Below, piece by piece: positions 7,907-16,871 of a stretch of DNA of 64,000 nt. Positions within the stretch are counted from its first letter, which is position 1. Each line of letters opens with the position of its first letter. The position numbers and the translations under genes were made by a program. This DNA is from Acidobacteriota bacterium (GTDB lineage Bacteria; Acidobacteriota; Terriglobia; Terriglobales; Acidobacteriaceae), in the NCBI GenBank assembly GCA_021846985.1, contig JAJZVX010000001.1, positions 124,001 through 188,000 on the forward strand. Reading direction: 5' to 3'. The notes beneath the pieces were generated by a model, which had not been told where the DNA came from, did no database searches, and saw only the letters and a list, made by a program, of their open reading frames with translations.

Positions 7907-9196
7907 ATGCGAAAGCGAATCTCACTTGTTCTTGCCACAGGCGTCATGCTGCCCGTACTGGCCGGAATGGCTGCGTGCAAGGCGGGCACGGGAAGCCGGG
8001 ACGGCAGCGCCGCTGCCATGCCAACAGCAAGAGTAGCCGCGGCTGCGCGAGGGAATATCGCGCACTTCCTGAGCCTTGCCGGGCAGTTCCAGGCTTACCA
8101 GGTGGTGGATATTCATCCCAAGGTCACTGGTTTCATGACAAAGATCAATGTCGATATCGGTGACAAGGTGCATCAGGGTGAAACCCTGGCAGTGCTTGAG
8201 GTTCCAGAGTTACAGGCACAATTGCAGGGCACGAAGTTCGCTTTGAAGCGGGCTCAGGACGACTTGGTAGCAGCGCTGCATGAGGTAAATCGCGCCCAGG
8301 CCACACATAAGGCGCTGCACCTCGAATATGTGCGCTTGTTGCAGGCTTCCAAGGATCAGCCCGGACTGATTGCGCAACAGGAATTGGACGACGCGCAGGG
8401 CAAGGATCTGTCGTCCGAAGCGCGGGTGGATGCCGCCCTAGCCTCGGCCGAGGCAGCGCAGCAGCACGTCGAAGTGGCTCATGCCGACAACAACCGCGTG
8501 CAGGCAATCAACGACTACACGCGGGTGGTGGCTCCACTGGACGGCGTAATCGTCTGGCGCTATGCGGACACGGGAGCTCTGATCCAGAGCGGGACGAACT
8601 CGAACAGCCAGGACGTTCCCATTGTGCGCCTGGCGCAGAGCGGACTGCTGCGTCTGCGGTTGCCCATTCCCGAGGATGACGTGCGCTATATCCACATGGG
8701 TGATCCCATCCAGGTGCGCGTGGATGCAATCGGACGGTCATTTACCGGAAAGGTAGTGCGTTTTACGCGTAGCGTGAATTTTGAGACGCGGACCATGGAG
8801 ACCGAAATCGACGTGGAAAATCAGGATCTTTCAATTGCGCCGGGCATGTATGCAAACGCCCAGTTGGCGCTGGCGCAGGCCAACAATGTGGTGACGATTC
8901 CGGTGGAGTCGCTCGTTCTGAAGGGAAATCAGAACGTGGTCTACGTACTGGGTCCGGACAATCGCGTGCATGTGCGTAACGTGGAAGTTGGGTTGCGGGG
9001 TAACCGGCTGGCGGAAATCAAGAGCGGCGTGCAACCCGGAGAACGAGTGATTCTTGGCGCGCAGGAGAAGTATGCGGAGGGCGAACTGGTGTCTGGAATT
9101 CTGACCCCTGAGCCTAACTCGGACACGATGAAAGTGACTGGCGGCGTGGTTGACATGAAGGCGGAACAGGACGCCAGCGCCGGAGGTGATGACTAA
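7907..9196 (+). CDS. RND efflux periplasmic adaptor (membrane fusion protein)
   Basis: This 429-residue protein is the adaptor of a tripartite efflux pump. The ATG at 7907 gives MRKRISLVLATG, a signal sequence with a probable lipid-attachment Cys (GMAAC), so the protein is likely an inner-membrane-anchored lipoprotein. The order is: lipoyl/barrel-sandwich half (VVDIHPKVTGFMTKINVDIGDKVHQGE), a long alpha-helical hairpin (about residues 100-200, Ala/Gln-rich), the second lipoyl half (TRVVAPLDGVIVWRYADTG), a beta-barrel domain (PIPEDDVRYIHMGDPIQVRV) and a C-terminal membrane-proximal domain ending in GVQPGERVILGAQEKYAEGE. The pump gene's ATG follows the stop codon directly. The frame could begin earlier at 7754, but that would precede the signal peptide by about 50 residues. 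Confidence 0.93.
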   Translation: MRKRISLVLATGVMLPVLAGMAACKAGTGSRDGSAAAMPTARVAAAARGNIAHFLSLAGQFQAYQVVDIHPKVTGFMTKINVDIGDKVHQGETLAVLEVPELQAQLQGTKFALKRAQDDLVAALHEVNRAQATHKALHLEYVRLLQASKDQPGLIAQQELDDAQGKDLSSEARVDAALASAEAAQQHVEVAHADNNRVQAINDYTRVVAPLDGVIVWRYADTGALIQSGTNSNSQDVPIVRLAQSGLLRLRLPIPEDDVRYIHMGDPIQVRVDAIGRSFTGKVVRFTRSVNFETRTMETEIDVENQDLSIAPGMYANAQLALAQANNVVTIPVESLVLKGNQNVVYVLGPDNRVHVRNVEVGLRGNRLAEIKSGVQPGERVILGAQEKYAEGELVSGILTPEPNSDTMKVTGGVVDMKAEQDASAGGDD

Positions 9197-12100
9197 ATGC
9201 CGAAGTTCGCGCTCAAATTCCCGTTCTTTATCCTCATGCTCTGCCTGATGGTAGCCCTGGTGGGCGGAGTCACGGTCGGCAAAATGCCGGTGGATTTGTT
9301 TCCACAAATTGATATGCCGGTGGTGGTGGTGGCGACGTTCTATAACGGCATGCCGCCGGAGCAGATTGAGGCGGATATAACGGACACGTTCGAGCGTTTC
9401 TTTACGCTGGCCGCCAACGTGGATCACAGCGAATCGCGCTCATTGACGGGCGTGAGCCTGATCAAGATCTACTTCAAGCCGGGCACGGATCCGAACGCGG
9501 CCTTGAGCAATGTGGCCAACTTGGCCATGGCGGATCTTCGCCGGTTGCCGCCGGGGACGCTACCGCCGGTAGTGCTGGGTATGGATGCCTCGACACAGCC
9601 GGTGTGTCTGGTGACTCTGAAAGGGCAGGGGCTGAACGAAACCGCACTGAAGGATCTGGCGCAGTTTCAGGTGCGCAACCAGATATCGAACGTGCAAGGC
9701 GCATCCGTGCCGCAGCCATTTGGTGGCACCTATCGACAGATACAGATTTACGTAGATCCGCAGAAGATGGAAGCGCGCAACCTGAGCTTGAACGATGTGG
9801 TCACGGCGGTCAACAGTTCCAACCTGATTCTTCCCGCGGGCGATGTGCGCATCGGCTCGAAGGACTTCAATATCTATGCCAACAGCCAATTCCCCGATGC
9901 CAATTCGATGAACGAGATGCCTCTGAAGTCGGTGGGGAATTCGTCGGTGCTGGTGGCGGATATTGGCAAGGCAGAGGATTCCGGGGCGCTGCAGTACAAC
10001 ATCGTGCGCATCGACGGCCAGCGATCGGTGTATGTTCCGGTTTTCAAGCAGGGCGGCGACAGCAACACGATCACCATCGTGAACGGGATGAAGGAGGCGA
10101 TCAAGCACCTGGTAGACATCCCCTCGCAACTGAAGACGGCGGTGGTGTTCGACCAGTCGGTCTTCGTCAAGCTGGCCATCAAGAACCTGGTAAAGGAAGC
10201 ATCGATTGGTCTGGTGTTGACCGGAATCATGATCCTTGTGTTTCTGGGCAGTCCGCGAGCGACCTTTGCGGTATTACTGTCAATTCCGCTTTCAGCGCTG
10301 GTGTGCCTGCTGATCACCAACGCCATGGGCGGCTCCATCAACACCATGATCCTGGGTGGACTGGCGCTCGCCTTCTCGCGCCTGATCGACGACTCGGTGG
10401 TCGTGCTGGAAAACATCTTCCGCTATATGGAGATGGGCCGCGAGCCTCGCCAAGCTGCAGAAGAAGGAGGCATGGAGGTGTCGCTGGCCGTACTGGCGGC
10501 CACCTCTACTACCTCAATCGTGTTTTTCCCCGTGAGCTTCCTGTCCGGAATCAGCAAGTACATCTTCACGCCGCTGGCCTTGGGCGTGGTGCTGTCCATC
10601 TTCGCCTCCTACTTCTTCGCCATGACCGTGGTGCCGCTTTACTGCGCAAACTTCATTCGCTTGCGTCCGGAGGGCGAGCACGAAGATGGCGGCAAGGCGG
10701 GTTTGTTCGCGCGCTTTGACCGCAAGTTCAACGAGGCGTTCCGGCACATGCTGGACTGGTACGAGGGACTGGCAAGACGGGCGATGGAGAGGCCGTGGTT
10801 GACCGCCGCCGTGATCCTGGGTGGCGTTGTCGCCGTGCTGGCAGGGCTCTTCCCGTTTCTGGGTCAGGCGTATTTCCCGCGCACCGATCCGGGACAATTC
10901 GTCATCGATGTGCGTATGCCCAGCGGCACGCGATTGGGAGACAGCAATGACTACATTGCGCGGGTAGAGCAGGTCATTCGCAGCGTGGTGCCCAAGCATG
11001 ATCTGGACATGATCGTTTCGAACATCGGCGTGTATCCAGACTTGTCGTCGATCTTCACCACCAACGCTTCGATGGACACGGCATTTGTGCAGACCAGCCT
11101 GAAGGAGGGGCATCGGCTGGGCAGTTACGAGTACATGGGGATGGTGCGCCAGAGGCTCTCGCAGCAAATGCCAGAGTTGACGACGTACTACCAGGTGGGC
11201 GGATTGGTGGACGGCGTGATCAATCAGGGATTGCCCGCACCCATCGACGTGCAGGTCGATTCGATGGATATGGAGGGGGCGTACGCGCTCGCCAAACAGT
11301 TAGCGGAGAAGATCAAGACGATCCCCGATGTGAGCGACGTGTACATACCACAGGATCTGGATTATCCGGGCATCGCGCTGAATATCGACCGCGAGAAGGC
11401 AAGCCTCATCGGGCTCTCTGCCCAGGATGTAGTGAACGACGTAATCACGGCCATGACCTCGGACGGCATGATCGCGCCAAGTTATTGGATCGATCCGAAG
11501 AGCGGCAACAACTACATGGTGACGGTGCAGTATGCGAACCACGTTCTGCATAACATGACCATGGAGGATTTCAAGAACATTCCCCTGCGCGGGGTGAGGC
11601 CTGCCGGTTTCGCGCCGGGCCAGGAAGCCCGCCAGGCGGGGACCCTGCCGCCCACCGATTGGCTCACTGATCACACAACAGGATACACACCGCTGGACTC
11701 GGTGGCTGATATTCAGATGATCAATACGCCGACGGAAGTGGACCACTACCAGATTCGCCGCGTGATCGATATTTACGTGTCGACGAAGACCGAGGCCTTG
11801 CAGAATGTGGGTGGAGCGATCTATAAGCTGCTGGCCAACACGAAGACAGACCGGAACACAATTCTGCAAGTTCGCGGGGCGGTAAAGAGCATGGACCTGG
11901 CGTTCAAGGAGTTTGGGTTGGGTCTGGTGATGGCGGTATTGATGATCTACCTGATCCTGATGACGCAGTTCCGGTCGTTCGTCGATCCGTTCATCATCCT
12001 GATGGCCATTCCGCCGGGGTTGGCGGGGGTGGTGATGATTCTGTTGGTAACGGGGAGCACGCTGAACATCATGTCTCTGATGGGAGTGATCATGATGACC

Positions 12101-12424
12101 GGCATTGTGGTGTCGAACAGCATTCTGATCGTGGAGTTCGCCGGCGTGCTGCACGAGCAGGGCATGCCGCTGGTGGATGCGGCGGTGCAGTCATGCAAGA
12201 TTCGACTTCGTCCCATTCTGATGACGTCTCTGGCCACGCTTTTGGGCATGATTCCGATGGCGTTGGGTCTGGAGGCGGGCAGTGAGCAGTATGCGCCGCT
12301 GGCGCGTGCGGTCATCGGCGGCCTGGGCGTATCGGTGGTGGCCACCGTGTTCCTGGTGCCGGCCGTATATCTGATCATCCACAGTAGACGCGAGCGCAAA
12401 CTTGCGCTTAAAGGGGAGGCATAA
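9197..12424 (+). CDS. RND efflux inner-membrane pump (AcrB/MdtB/CusA superfamily)
   Basis: At 1,075 residues it has the standard RND pump length. It starts with MPKFALKFPFFILMLCL, the first membrane helix, then a large periplasmic loop with the PVDLFPQIDMPVVVVAT opening typical of the family. TM4 contains the proton-relay acidic pair in SRLIDDSVVVLEN. The second half repeats the pattern (AYFPRTDPGQFVIDVRMPSG, later LMGVIMMTGIVVSNSILIVE). The start ATG abuts the adaptor stop and the stop is followed five bases later by the TolC-family ATG, so the three genes form one operon. Substrate is not readable; the DD pair and overall sequence favour the hydrophobe/amphiphile or multidrug type over heavy metal. 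The TM4 stretch ALAFSRLIDD differs from the commoner ALGLLVDD. Confidence 0.95.
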   Translation: MPKFALKFPFFILMLCLMVALVGGVTVGKMPVDLFPQIDMPVVVVATFYNGMPPEQIEADITDTFERFFTLAANVDHSESRSLTGVSLIKIYFKPGTDPNAALSNVANLAMADLRRLPPGTLPPVVLGMDASTQPVCLVTLKGQGLNETALKDLAQFQVRNQISNVQGASVPQPFGGTYRQIQIYVDPQKMEARNLSLNDVVTAVNSSNLILPAGDVRIGSKDFNIYANSQFPDANSMNEMPLKSVGNSSVLVADIGKAEDSGALQYNIVRIDGQRSVYVPVFKQGGDSNTITIVNGMKEAIKHLVDIPSQLKTAVVFDQSVFVKLAIKNLVKEASIGLVLTGIMILVFLGSPRATFAVLLSIPLSALVCLLITNAMGGSINTMILGGLALAFSRLIDDSVVVLENIFRYMEMGREPRQAAEEGGMEVSLAVLAATSTTSIVFFPVSFLSGISKYIFTPLALGVVLSIFASYFFAMTVVPLYCANFIRLRPEGEHEDGGKAGLFARFDRKFNEAFRHMLDWYEGLARRAMERPWLTAAVILGGVVAVLAGLFPFLGQAYFPRTDPGQFVIDVRMPSGTRLGDSNDYIARVEQVIRSVVPKHDLDMIVSNIGVYPDLSSIFTTNASMDTAFVQTSLKEGHRLGSYEYMGMVRQRLSQQMPELTTYYQVGGLVDGVINQGLPAPIDVQVDSMDMEGAYALAKQLAEKIKTIPDVSDVYIPQDLDYPGIALNIDREKASLIGLSAQDVVNDVITAMTSDGMIAPSYWIDPKSGNNYMVTVQYANHVLHNMTMEDFKNIPLRGVRPAGFAPGQEARQAGTLPPTDWLTDHTTGYTPLDSVADIQMINTPTEVDHYQIRRVIDIYVSTKTEALQNVGGAIYKLLANTKTDRNTILQVRGAVKSMDLAFKEFGLGLVMAVLMIYLILMTQFRSFVDPFIILMAIPPGLAGVVMILLVTGSTLNIMSLMGVIMMTGIVVSNSILIVEFAGVLHEQGMPLVDAAVQSCKIRLRPILMTSLATLLGMIPMALGLEAGSEQYAPLARAVIGGLGVSVVATVFLVPAVYLIIHSRRERKLALKGEA

Positions 12425-12429
12425 CCGAC

Positions 12430-13869
12430 ATGTGCCGAGTGAGAGTGCTGCGTTGGCTGACGCGCGGAGCTGCAGCGGGGCTGGCGATGGCCTGCGCCGC
12501 CGCAGCCACGGGGCAGACAACAGACGGAAAACCGGAAGCGCCGGCCGCGCCCAGAATATCGTTGATGGCGTTGGCGCAGCAGAGCGTGGCGCTGCCGCCC
12601 GCCATGGGAGAGAAGGCCGAGGCGCCGGATGTGTCCGGACAAAATCCGGGTCTGACGCTGGCTGAAGCCGAGCAGATGGCGATCAAGAATAATCCGCACG
12701 TGACCGTAGCGCGGTTGCTGACCATGGCTCAGCACCAGATGGTGCGCGAGGCCCGGTCGGCCGAGCTGCCCACGTTGGTGGGCTCAATCACGGCCATGGA
12801 TGCCGCGAATGCAAGCCGCATATCGGCCGGCACGCTCACGGCATCCAGACTCTTCGAGCATGCAGGCGCCGGCGGCGGACTTACCCAGTTGATCACCGAC
12901 TTTGGCAGGACCGGCAACCTGGTTGCCTTTTCCAAGCTGCAGGAGAAGGCGCAGAACGCCAGCGCCATGGCCACAACCAACGATATCGCGATCGCTGCCG
13001 ACCAGGCCTATTTCGACGCCTTGCAAGCTCAAGCTCTGCTTAAGGTGGCGAATGAGAATGTGCAAACCCGTCAAACCACCGACACGCTGGTAAGCCAGCT
13101 GACGAAGTACAACTTGAAATCCACGCTGGACCTGAGCTTTGCCGACGTCAACTTGTCGCAGGCAAAGTTGCTGCAACTCGATGCGCGCAACAACGTGGCG
13201 TCGACCATGGCTGCCCTGGACGCCGTCCTGGGTCTGGACCATCCCGTCAATTTCAAGTTGCTGGATGACGAGCAGCCGCTGCAGGCGCCTCCCGTGGATG
13301 CGGATCGCCTGTTGCGGCTGGCTTTGCAGCAGCGGCCTGATCTGGTGGCCCTCGGCTACGCGCAACAGGCGGCCGTCAAATTCAGCCATGCGCAGCGGGA
13401 CCAGCTCTTCCCGACCATCAGTGCCATGGGCACAGCCGGCAGCGTGCCCATCCGCCCTGACACCTACTACACATCGAACTGGTGGGGCGGAGTCGGCGTG
13501 AACGTGAACATCCCCATCTTCAATGGGTTTCTGTATACCGCGCAGGCAAAGGAAGCATCGATCCGCGCCAAGGCGGCGGCGGAGCAGCAGCGCGCGCTCA
13601 AGGATAGGATCGTGCGCGACGTGCAGACGGCCTGGCTGGCCGCCAACACGGCATATCAGCGCGTGACCGTGACCGAGGAACTGCTGAAAGAAGCAAACCT
13701 GGCGTTGGATCTTGCTCAGGACCGCTATCGTCTCGGCCTGAGTTCGATTGTCGAGTTGAGCCAGGCGCAGTATCAGCAGACCGATGCGGCCATCGGGAAC
13801 GCGAATGCGCAGTACCAATATCGCCTGGCGCTTGCCACCATCAATTACGAGATTGGAGTCACCCCGTGA
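12430..13869 (+). CDS. Outer-membrane efflux factor, TolC family
   Basis: This 479-residue protein is the outer-membrane channel of the tripartite pump. It has a signal peptide (WLTRGAAAGLAMACAAAATGQ), then the characteristic first element LTLAEAEQMAIKNNPHV. Two structural repeats of long coiled helices follow, with the segments YFDALQAQALLKVANENV and RIVRDVQTAWLAANTAYQRV. The C-terminal repeat ends YRLGLSSIVELSQAQYQQTDA and YQYRLALATINYEIG, typical of OEP domains. It starts five bases after the pump gene and its TGA overlaps the GTG start of the LysR gene (GTGA), so it is in the same transcript. Confidence 0.93.
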   Translation: MCRVRVLRWLTRGAAAGLAMACAAAATGQTTDGKPEAPAAPRISLMALAQQSVALPPAMGEKAEAPDVSGQNPGLTLAEAEQMAIKNNPHVTVARLLTMAQHQMVREARSAELPTLVGSITAMDAANASRISAGTLTASRLFEHAGAGGGLTQLITDFGRTGNLVAFSKLQEKAQNASAMATTNDIAIAADQAYFDALQAQALLKVANENVQTRQTTDTLVSQLTKYNLKSTLDLSFADVNLSQAKLLQLDARNNVASTMAALDAVLGLDHPVNFKLLDDEQPLQAPPVDADRLLRLALQQRPDLVALGYAQQAAVKFSHAQRDQLFPTISAMGTAGSVPIRPDTYYTSNWWGGVGVNVNIPIFNGFLYTAQAKEASIRAKAAAEQQRALKDRIVRDVQTAWLAANTAYQRVTVTEELLKEANLALDLAQDRYRLGLSSIVELSQAQYQQTDAAIGNANAQYQYRLALATINYEIGVTP

Positions 13870-14867
13870 TAGAGAACTTCAAGTTGAGAGTCTTCCGGAT
13901 TGTCGCGGAGACGCTGAATTACCGGCGGGCTGCCGAGGAGTTGCATCTGACGCAGCCGGCAGTGACGGCGCAGATCAAATCGCTCGAAGAGAATATCGGC
14001 CTGACACTCTTCAACCGGGTGGGCCGGGACACCACTCTTACGCCGGCCGGAGAGACACTCTTGTTGTACGTGCGGCAAATTGAGGCGACCGCCAATGACG
14101 CGATTGCCGCTTTGGCGCCTTTCGGTGGACGGAGCAGCATCGAACTCAGTATTGGCGCTTCGCATACCATTGGCGTTTATCTTCTGCCCAAGCTCCTTCC
14201 CCAGCTAACCCGGCAGTGGCCCAAACTGTGTTTGCATCTCATTGAAGGCAGCACGCACGAGATTCTGCAGTCTGTCACCACGTACCAGGTGGCCGTTGGC
14301 CTGATTGAAGCTCCCGCATTTCGTCCCGACCTGAAGGTGGAGAAGTTCGGCGAGGATGAGCTCGTCCTGATTGTGCGGCCGGACCATCGCTGGGCCAGAA
14401 AAGAATCCCTCACTGCCGCCGATCTGGGACAGGAGCCTTTGCTGCTCCGCGAGCCTGGCTCCGGTATGCGGCGCTTCATTGAGGAGTACTTCGATCGCAA
14501 CGGCGTCCTGCAACAGCAGCTTCGCTCCACCATCGATATGAATTCGACGGAGGGCATCATTGCCGCTGTGGAAGCTGGACTGGGAGCGGGATTTGTTCCG
14601 TCGCTGGCCGTTGAAAAGGCCAGTCTGCTCGGTCAAGTGAAGGTGGTTCCGCTGCAGGATGGGCCCATCCGGCGTCACCTCAGTATTGTGATGTTGAATG
14701 GTCCCCAACCCAAAGGGCCCACCGGCTCTCTGCTTGAGATTCTGCGCTCATATGCTGTGGGCCTGGAAACGGCCGACTACACTTCTTTGATGGCGGAGGA
14801 AGCGGTTGCCGCCGTTCGCGGCGGTTTCGAGACGAGCGCAATATCGTCCAAAACCGCCAGGAGCTGA
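13866..14867 (+). CDS. LysR-type transcriptional regulator at the end of the RND operon
   Basis: The 333-residue protein starts at GTG 13866, overlapping the TolC-family stop by four bases. The N-terminal winged helix-turn-helix is clear: FRIVAETLNYRRAAEELHLT then QPAVTAQIKSLEENIGLTLF and the wing LTPAGETLL. The remaining ~220 residues form the two-lobed LysR substrate-binding domain, including VGLIEAP and GLGAGFVPSLAVEKA. Sequence resembles the CysB/CbbR-like majority group; the inducer is unknown. Being inside the pump operon, it most likely controls that operon or its own level. This is an unusual place, since LysR regulators are normally divergent from their targets. Confidence 0.93.
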   Translation: MIENFKLRVFRIVAETLNYRRAAEELHLTQPAVTAQIKSLEENIGLTLFNRVGRDTTLTPAGETLLLYVRQIEATANDAIAALAPFGGRSSIELSIGASHTIGVYLLPKLLPQLTRQWPKLCLHLIEGSTHEILQSVTTYQVAVGLIEAPAFRPDLKVEKFGEDELVLIVRPDHRWARKESLTAADLGQEPLLLREPGSGMRRFIEEYFDRNGVLQQQLRSTIDMNSTEGIIAAVEAGLGAGFVPSLAVEKASLLGQVKVVPLQDGPIRRHLSIVMLNGPQPKGPTGSLLEILRSYAVGLETADYTSLMAEEAVAAVRGGFETSAISSKTARS

Positions 14868-14872
14868 CTTTG

Positions 14873-15760
14873 ATGCCGGGTGACGAACGCAAACTGCTCA
14901 AGGATATACGCACCGTAATTTATGCCACCGACTTTTCGCTCTATTCGCAAAGTGCGGGGTTCTACGCGGCCAGGCTGGCTGAGTTCTGGCGCGCCACCCT
15001 GCTGGTGGTGCATGCCTTCACACTTTCTCAGGCCGCCATGGAAGTGGAAATCGATCATCTGCTGATCAGCCAGCAGAGAAGCGACCTTTCCTTTCTGCTC
15101 GCGCGCAAAGCTGCGTTTCTGTCTTCGCCTACGATGCAAGCCATTCCCATGTTGCTGGAAGGCGCCCCGAAGACCGCTATTCCGCGGTTGGCCGAGCAGC
15201 AGGGCCCGTCCATTGTCGTGCTTGGAACGCACGGAGGAGGATGGATTCAGCGCGGGCTCATCGGCTCGGTCGCTGAGCAGGTGCTGCGTACCACCTCGGC
15301 TCCGTCGTTGATTGTTGGTCCGAATGTCCAGGCCCTTTCCGCGATGGCCAGCCCTTTCAGTCAGATACTCCTGGCCACGGACTTTGCGCCCGACAGTGTC
15401 AACGCCGCCGCGCATGCCATGGCATGCGCCGAGGCGTTTCAGGCCAAGATGGATATCCTGAACGTTGTCACGCATGATGACATGATGCATCAGGAGAAGC
15501 TCGCTGCCATCAGAAAGAAATTCTATGAGGCGATGGGCCAGGGCGATTCGAAGCATCTCCAGGATTTCTTCGAGCCGCGTCTCCACCAGGAGGTAGGTAA
15601 AGTCCGGGACCGCGTCCTGGCATACGTGCATGACCATGCGGTTGATCTACTGGTACTGAGCATCCGCGATAGCGGTTACCCCGGACTGGAAGCCGCCAGG
15701 TCGGGAGCTTTCCCCTTGATTGCCGCGGCGAAGTGTCCGGTTCTGACCGTGGTCGGTTGA
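14873..15760 (+). CDS. Tandem-domain universal stress protein (UspA family)
   Basis: About 295 residues comprise two UspA-like alpha/beta domains. The first (residues ~12-145) begins IRTVIYATDFSLYS and ends with GTHGGGWIQRGLIGSVAEQV plus a TSAPSLIVGP strand; this is close to the nucleotide-binding G-x2-G-x9-G-S signature of ATP-binding Usps. The second (from FSQILLATDFAPDSVNAAA) lacks that signature (SIRDSGYPGLEAARSGAF), so it is probably structural or regulatory. The ATG at 14873 follows the LysR stop by five bases, with CAGGAG upstream, indicating co-transcription with the efflux genes. Usp proteins support survival under stress; the direct link with an efflux pump here is inference from position. 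Confidence 0.88.
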   Translation: MPGDERKLLKDIRTVIYATDFSLYSQSAGFYAARLAEFWRATLLVVHAFTLSQAAMEVEIDHLLISQQRSDLSFLLARKAAFLSSPTMQAIPMLLEGAPKTAIPRLAEQQGPSIVVLGTHGGGWIQRGLIGSVAEQVLRTTSAPSLIVGPNVQALSAMASPFSQILLATDFAPDSVNAAAHAMACAEAFQAKMDILNVVTHDDMMHQEKLAAIRKKFYEAMGQGDSKHLQDFFEPRLHQEVGKVRDRVLAYVHDHAVDLLVLSIRDSGYPGLEAARSGAFPLIAAAKCPVLTVVG

Positions 15761-15895
15761 GGCTTCAGAGCGCCGCAAGAGAAGCTTCGACAGCCGGCCC
15801 GGGTGAAGGATGGAGCACGCCTGGACCGCGCCGTGCCGGAATGGCGCGATGACTTCTGCGCCGGAATATGAAGGCGGAGAGGATTGCTGCGGGTT

Positions 15896-15957
15896 GGGGC
15901 GGTTGTCCTCTCTTCTGAACTTAGAGTTAAGTCCAGGAGCGGCCGCGCAACCGCCCC
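15896..15957. repeat. Inverted repeat enclosing a nested hairpin
   Basis: GGGGCGGTTG at 15896-15905 is the exact reverse complement of CAACCGCCCC at 15948-15957. Between them a short ACTTA/TAAGT hairpin can form. The structure is not followed by a T-run, so it is not an obvious intrinsic terminator. It could be an RNA fold or remnant repeat. Confidence 0.4.
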
Positions 15958-16093
15958 GCGTTCGTTCAAGTTTGTCCGCCGGCCCTTGTTTCCGCATCCC
16001 ATGCTTTTCATGCAGGCGCAACGCCATGGCATGGATCGGAAGCAGCGTCTTTGTTATTGATCCAGCCCCAATGGATAGGAGATCTACGGGCGC

Positions 16094-16133
16094 CCCACCC
16101 TCGCCACGCCTTTGTTTTTGTGGCTAGGGTGGG
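16094..16133. repeat. REP-like palindromic hairpin
   Basis: CCCACCCTCGCCAC (16094-16107) pairs with GTGGCTAGGGTGGG (16120-16133) in 13 of 14 positions around a 12-base, T-rich loop. I have a recollection of this CCCACCCT-GCCAC type palindrome being dispersed between genes in Terriglobia genomes. Only one copy was noticed in this window, so the repeat status is inference. Confidence 0.5.
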
Positions 16134-16371
16134 ATAGGTAAGTCTCACCTCAATAGGGCGATCAATAAGGGAATTACCACTTTGCACCTTCCCTTGCGTT
16201 GCCAGGAGCTTCATTTGGTTGTAACGTGCGGCATGTGTGTGGCTGCCTCTCTGGTTTTCGGGGGCGCTGATTTCAGTGGAAATGTGATCGCGTCGTGCGA
16301 TAGACTGGTTAAACAACCTTTGTGTTTGTTGCCGATCCTCTTCCCCGGGACACGGATTGTGGAGTGAACCA

Positions 16372-16857
16372 ATGCGCTACAAATTGAGTGTGAACAAGGT
16401 AAGCGAGACAGCGGACGTGTCTCCCGATACGCCGCTGTTGTGGGTGCTGCGCGATGTGCTGAACCGCGTGGGAACCAAGTACGGCTGCGGCATGGGCTTG
16501 TGCGGCGCATGTACAGTGCACCTGGGCGGGCGGGCCGTGCGCTCGTGCATTACGCCGGTGAGCGCAGTGGGCAACCAGCCCATCACCACCATTGAGGGGC
16601 TGGGGGCCGAGGAAAGGCACCCGGTGCAAGAGGCCTGGGAGGCATTGGACGTGCCGCAATGCGGCTATTGCCAGGCAGGACAGATCATGTCCGCCGCGGC
16701 GCTGCTGGACCGGACGCCCCATCCCACCGATGACGAGATCGACGCCGCCATGAGCGGCAACCTTTGCCGCTGCGGTACCTATACGCGGATTCGCGAAGCC
16801 ATTCACCACGCCGCCAACGCAGGCCAGACCGCGGGCGCAGCCGCCCGCGGCGAGTAA
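16372..16857 (+). CDS. (2Fe-2S) subunit of a molybdenum hydroxylase (IorA/CoxS-like)
   Basis: This 161-residue electron-transfer subunit of a xanthine-oxidase-family enzyme starts at ATG 16372, with GGAG seven bases upstream. The plant-ferredoxin-like N-terminal half carries one 2Fe-2S cluster ([15 protein letters not shown] and a later RSC), and the C-terminal half carries the second (CGYCQAGQ and [11 protein letters not shown]). The length matches IorA-type subunits. The partner catalytic subunit begins 14 bases after its stop, and there is no FAD subunit between them. A two-subunit arrangement like isoquinoline oxidoreductase or exported aldehyde oxidase is therefore indicated, probably passing electrons to a cytochrome. 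No signal peptide is visible; it could be co-exported with its Tat partner. Confidence 0.93.
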   Translation: MRYKLSVNKVSETADVSPDTPLLWVLRDVLNRVGTKYGCGMGLCGACTVHLGGRAVRSCITPVSAVGNQPITTIEGLGAEERHPVQEAWEALDVPQCGYCQAGQIMSAAALLDRTPHPTDDEIDAAMSGNLCRCGTYTRIREAIHHAANAGQTAGAAARGE

Positions 16858-16871
16858 AGGAGGGTCACACG

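Larger units (their letters stand above)
15761..16371. other. Intergenic region with inverted repeats, no gene seen
   Basis: About 610 bp lie between the Usp gene and the molybdenum hydroxylase operon. It contains a 10-bp perfect inverted repeat (15896-15905 with 15948-15957, about 42 bases apart, with a small ACTTA/TAAGT hairpin inside) and a second long hairpin at 16094-16133. No convincing reading frame is present. The last ~100 bases should contain the promoter of the Fe-S subunit gene. Confidence 0.5.
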
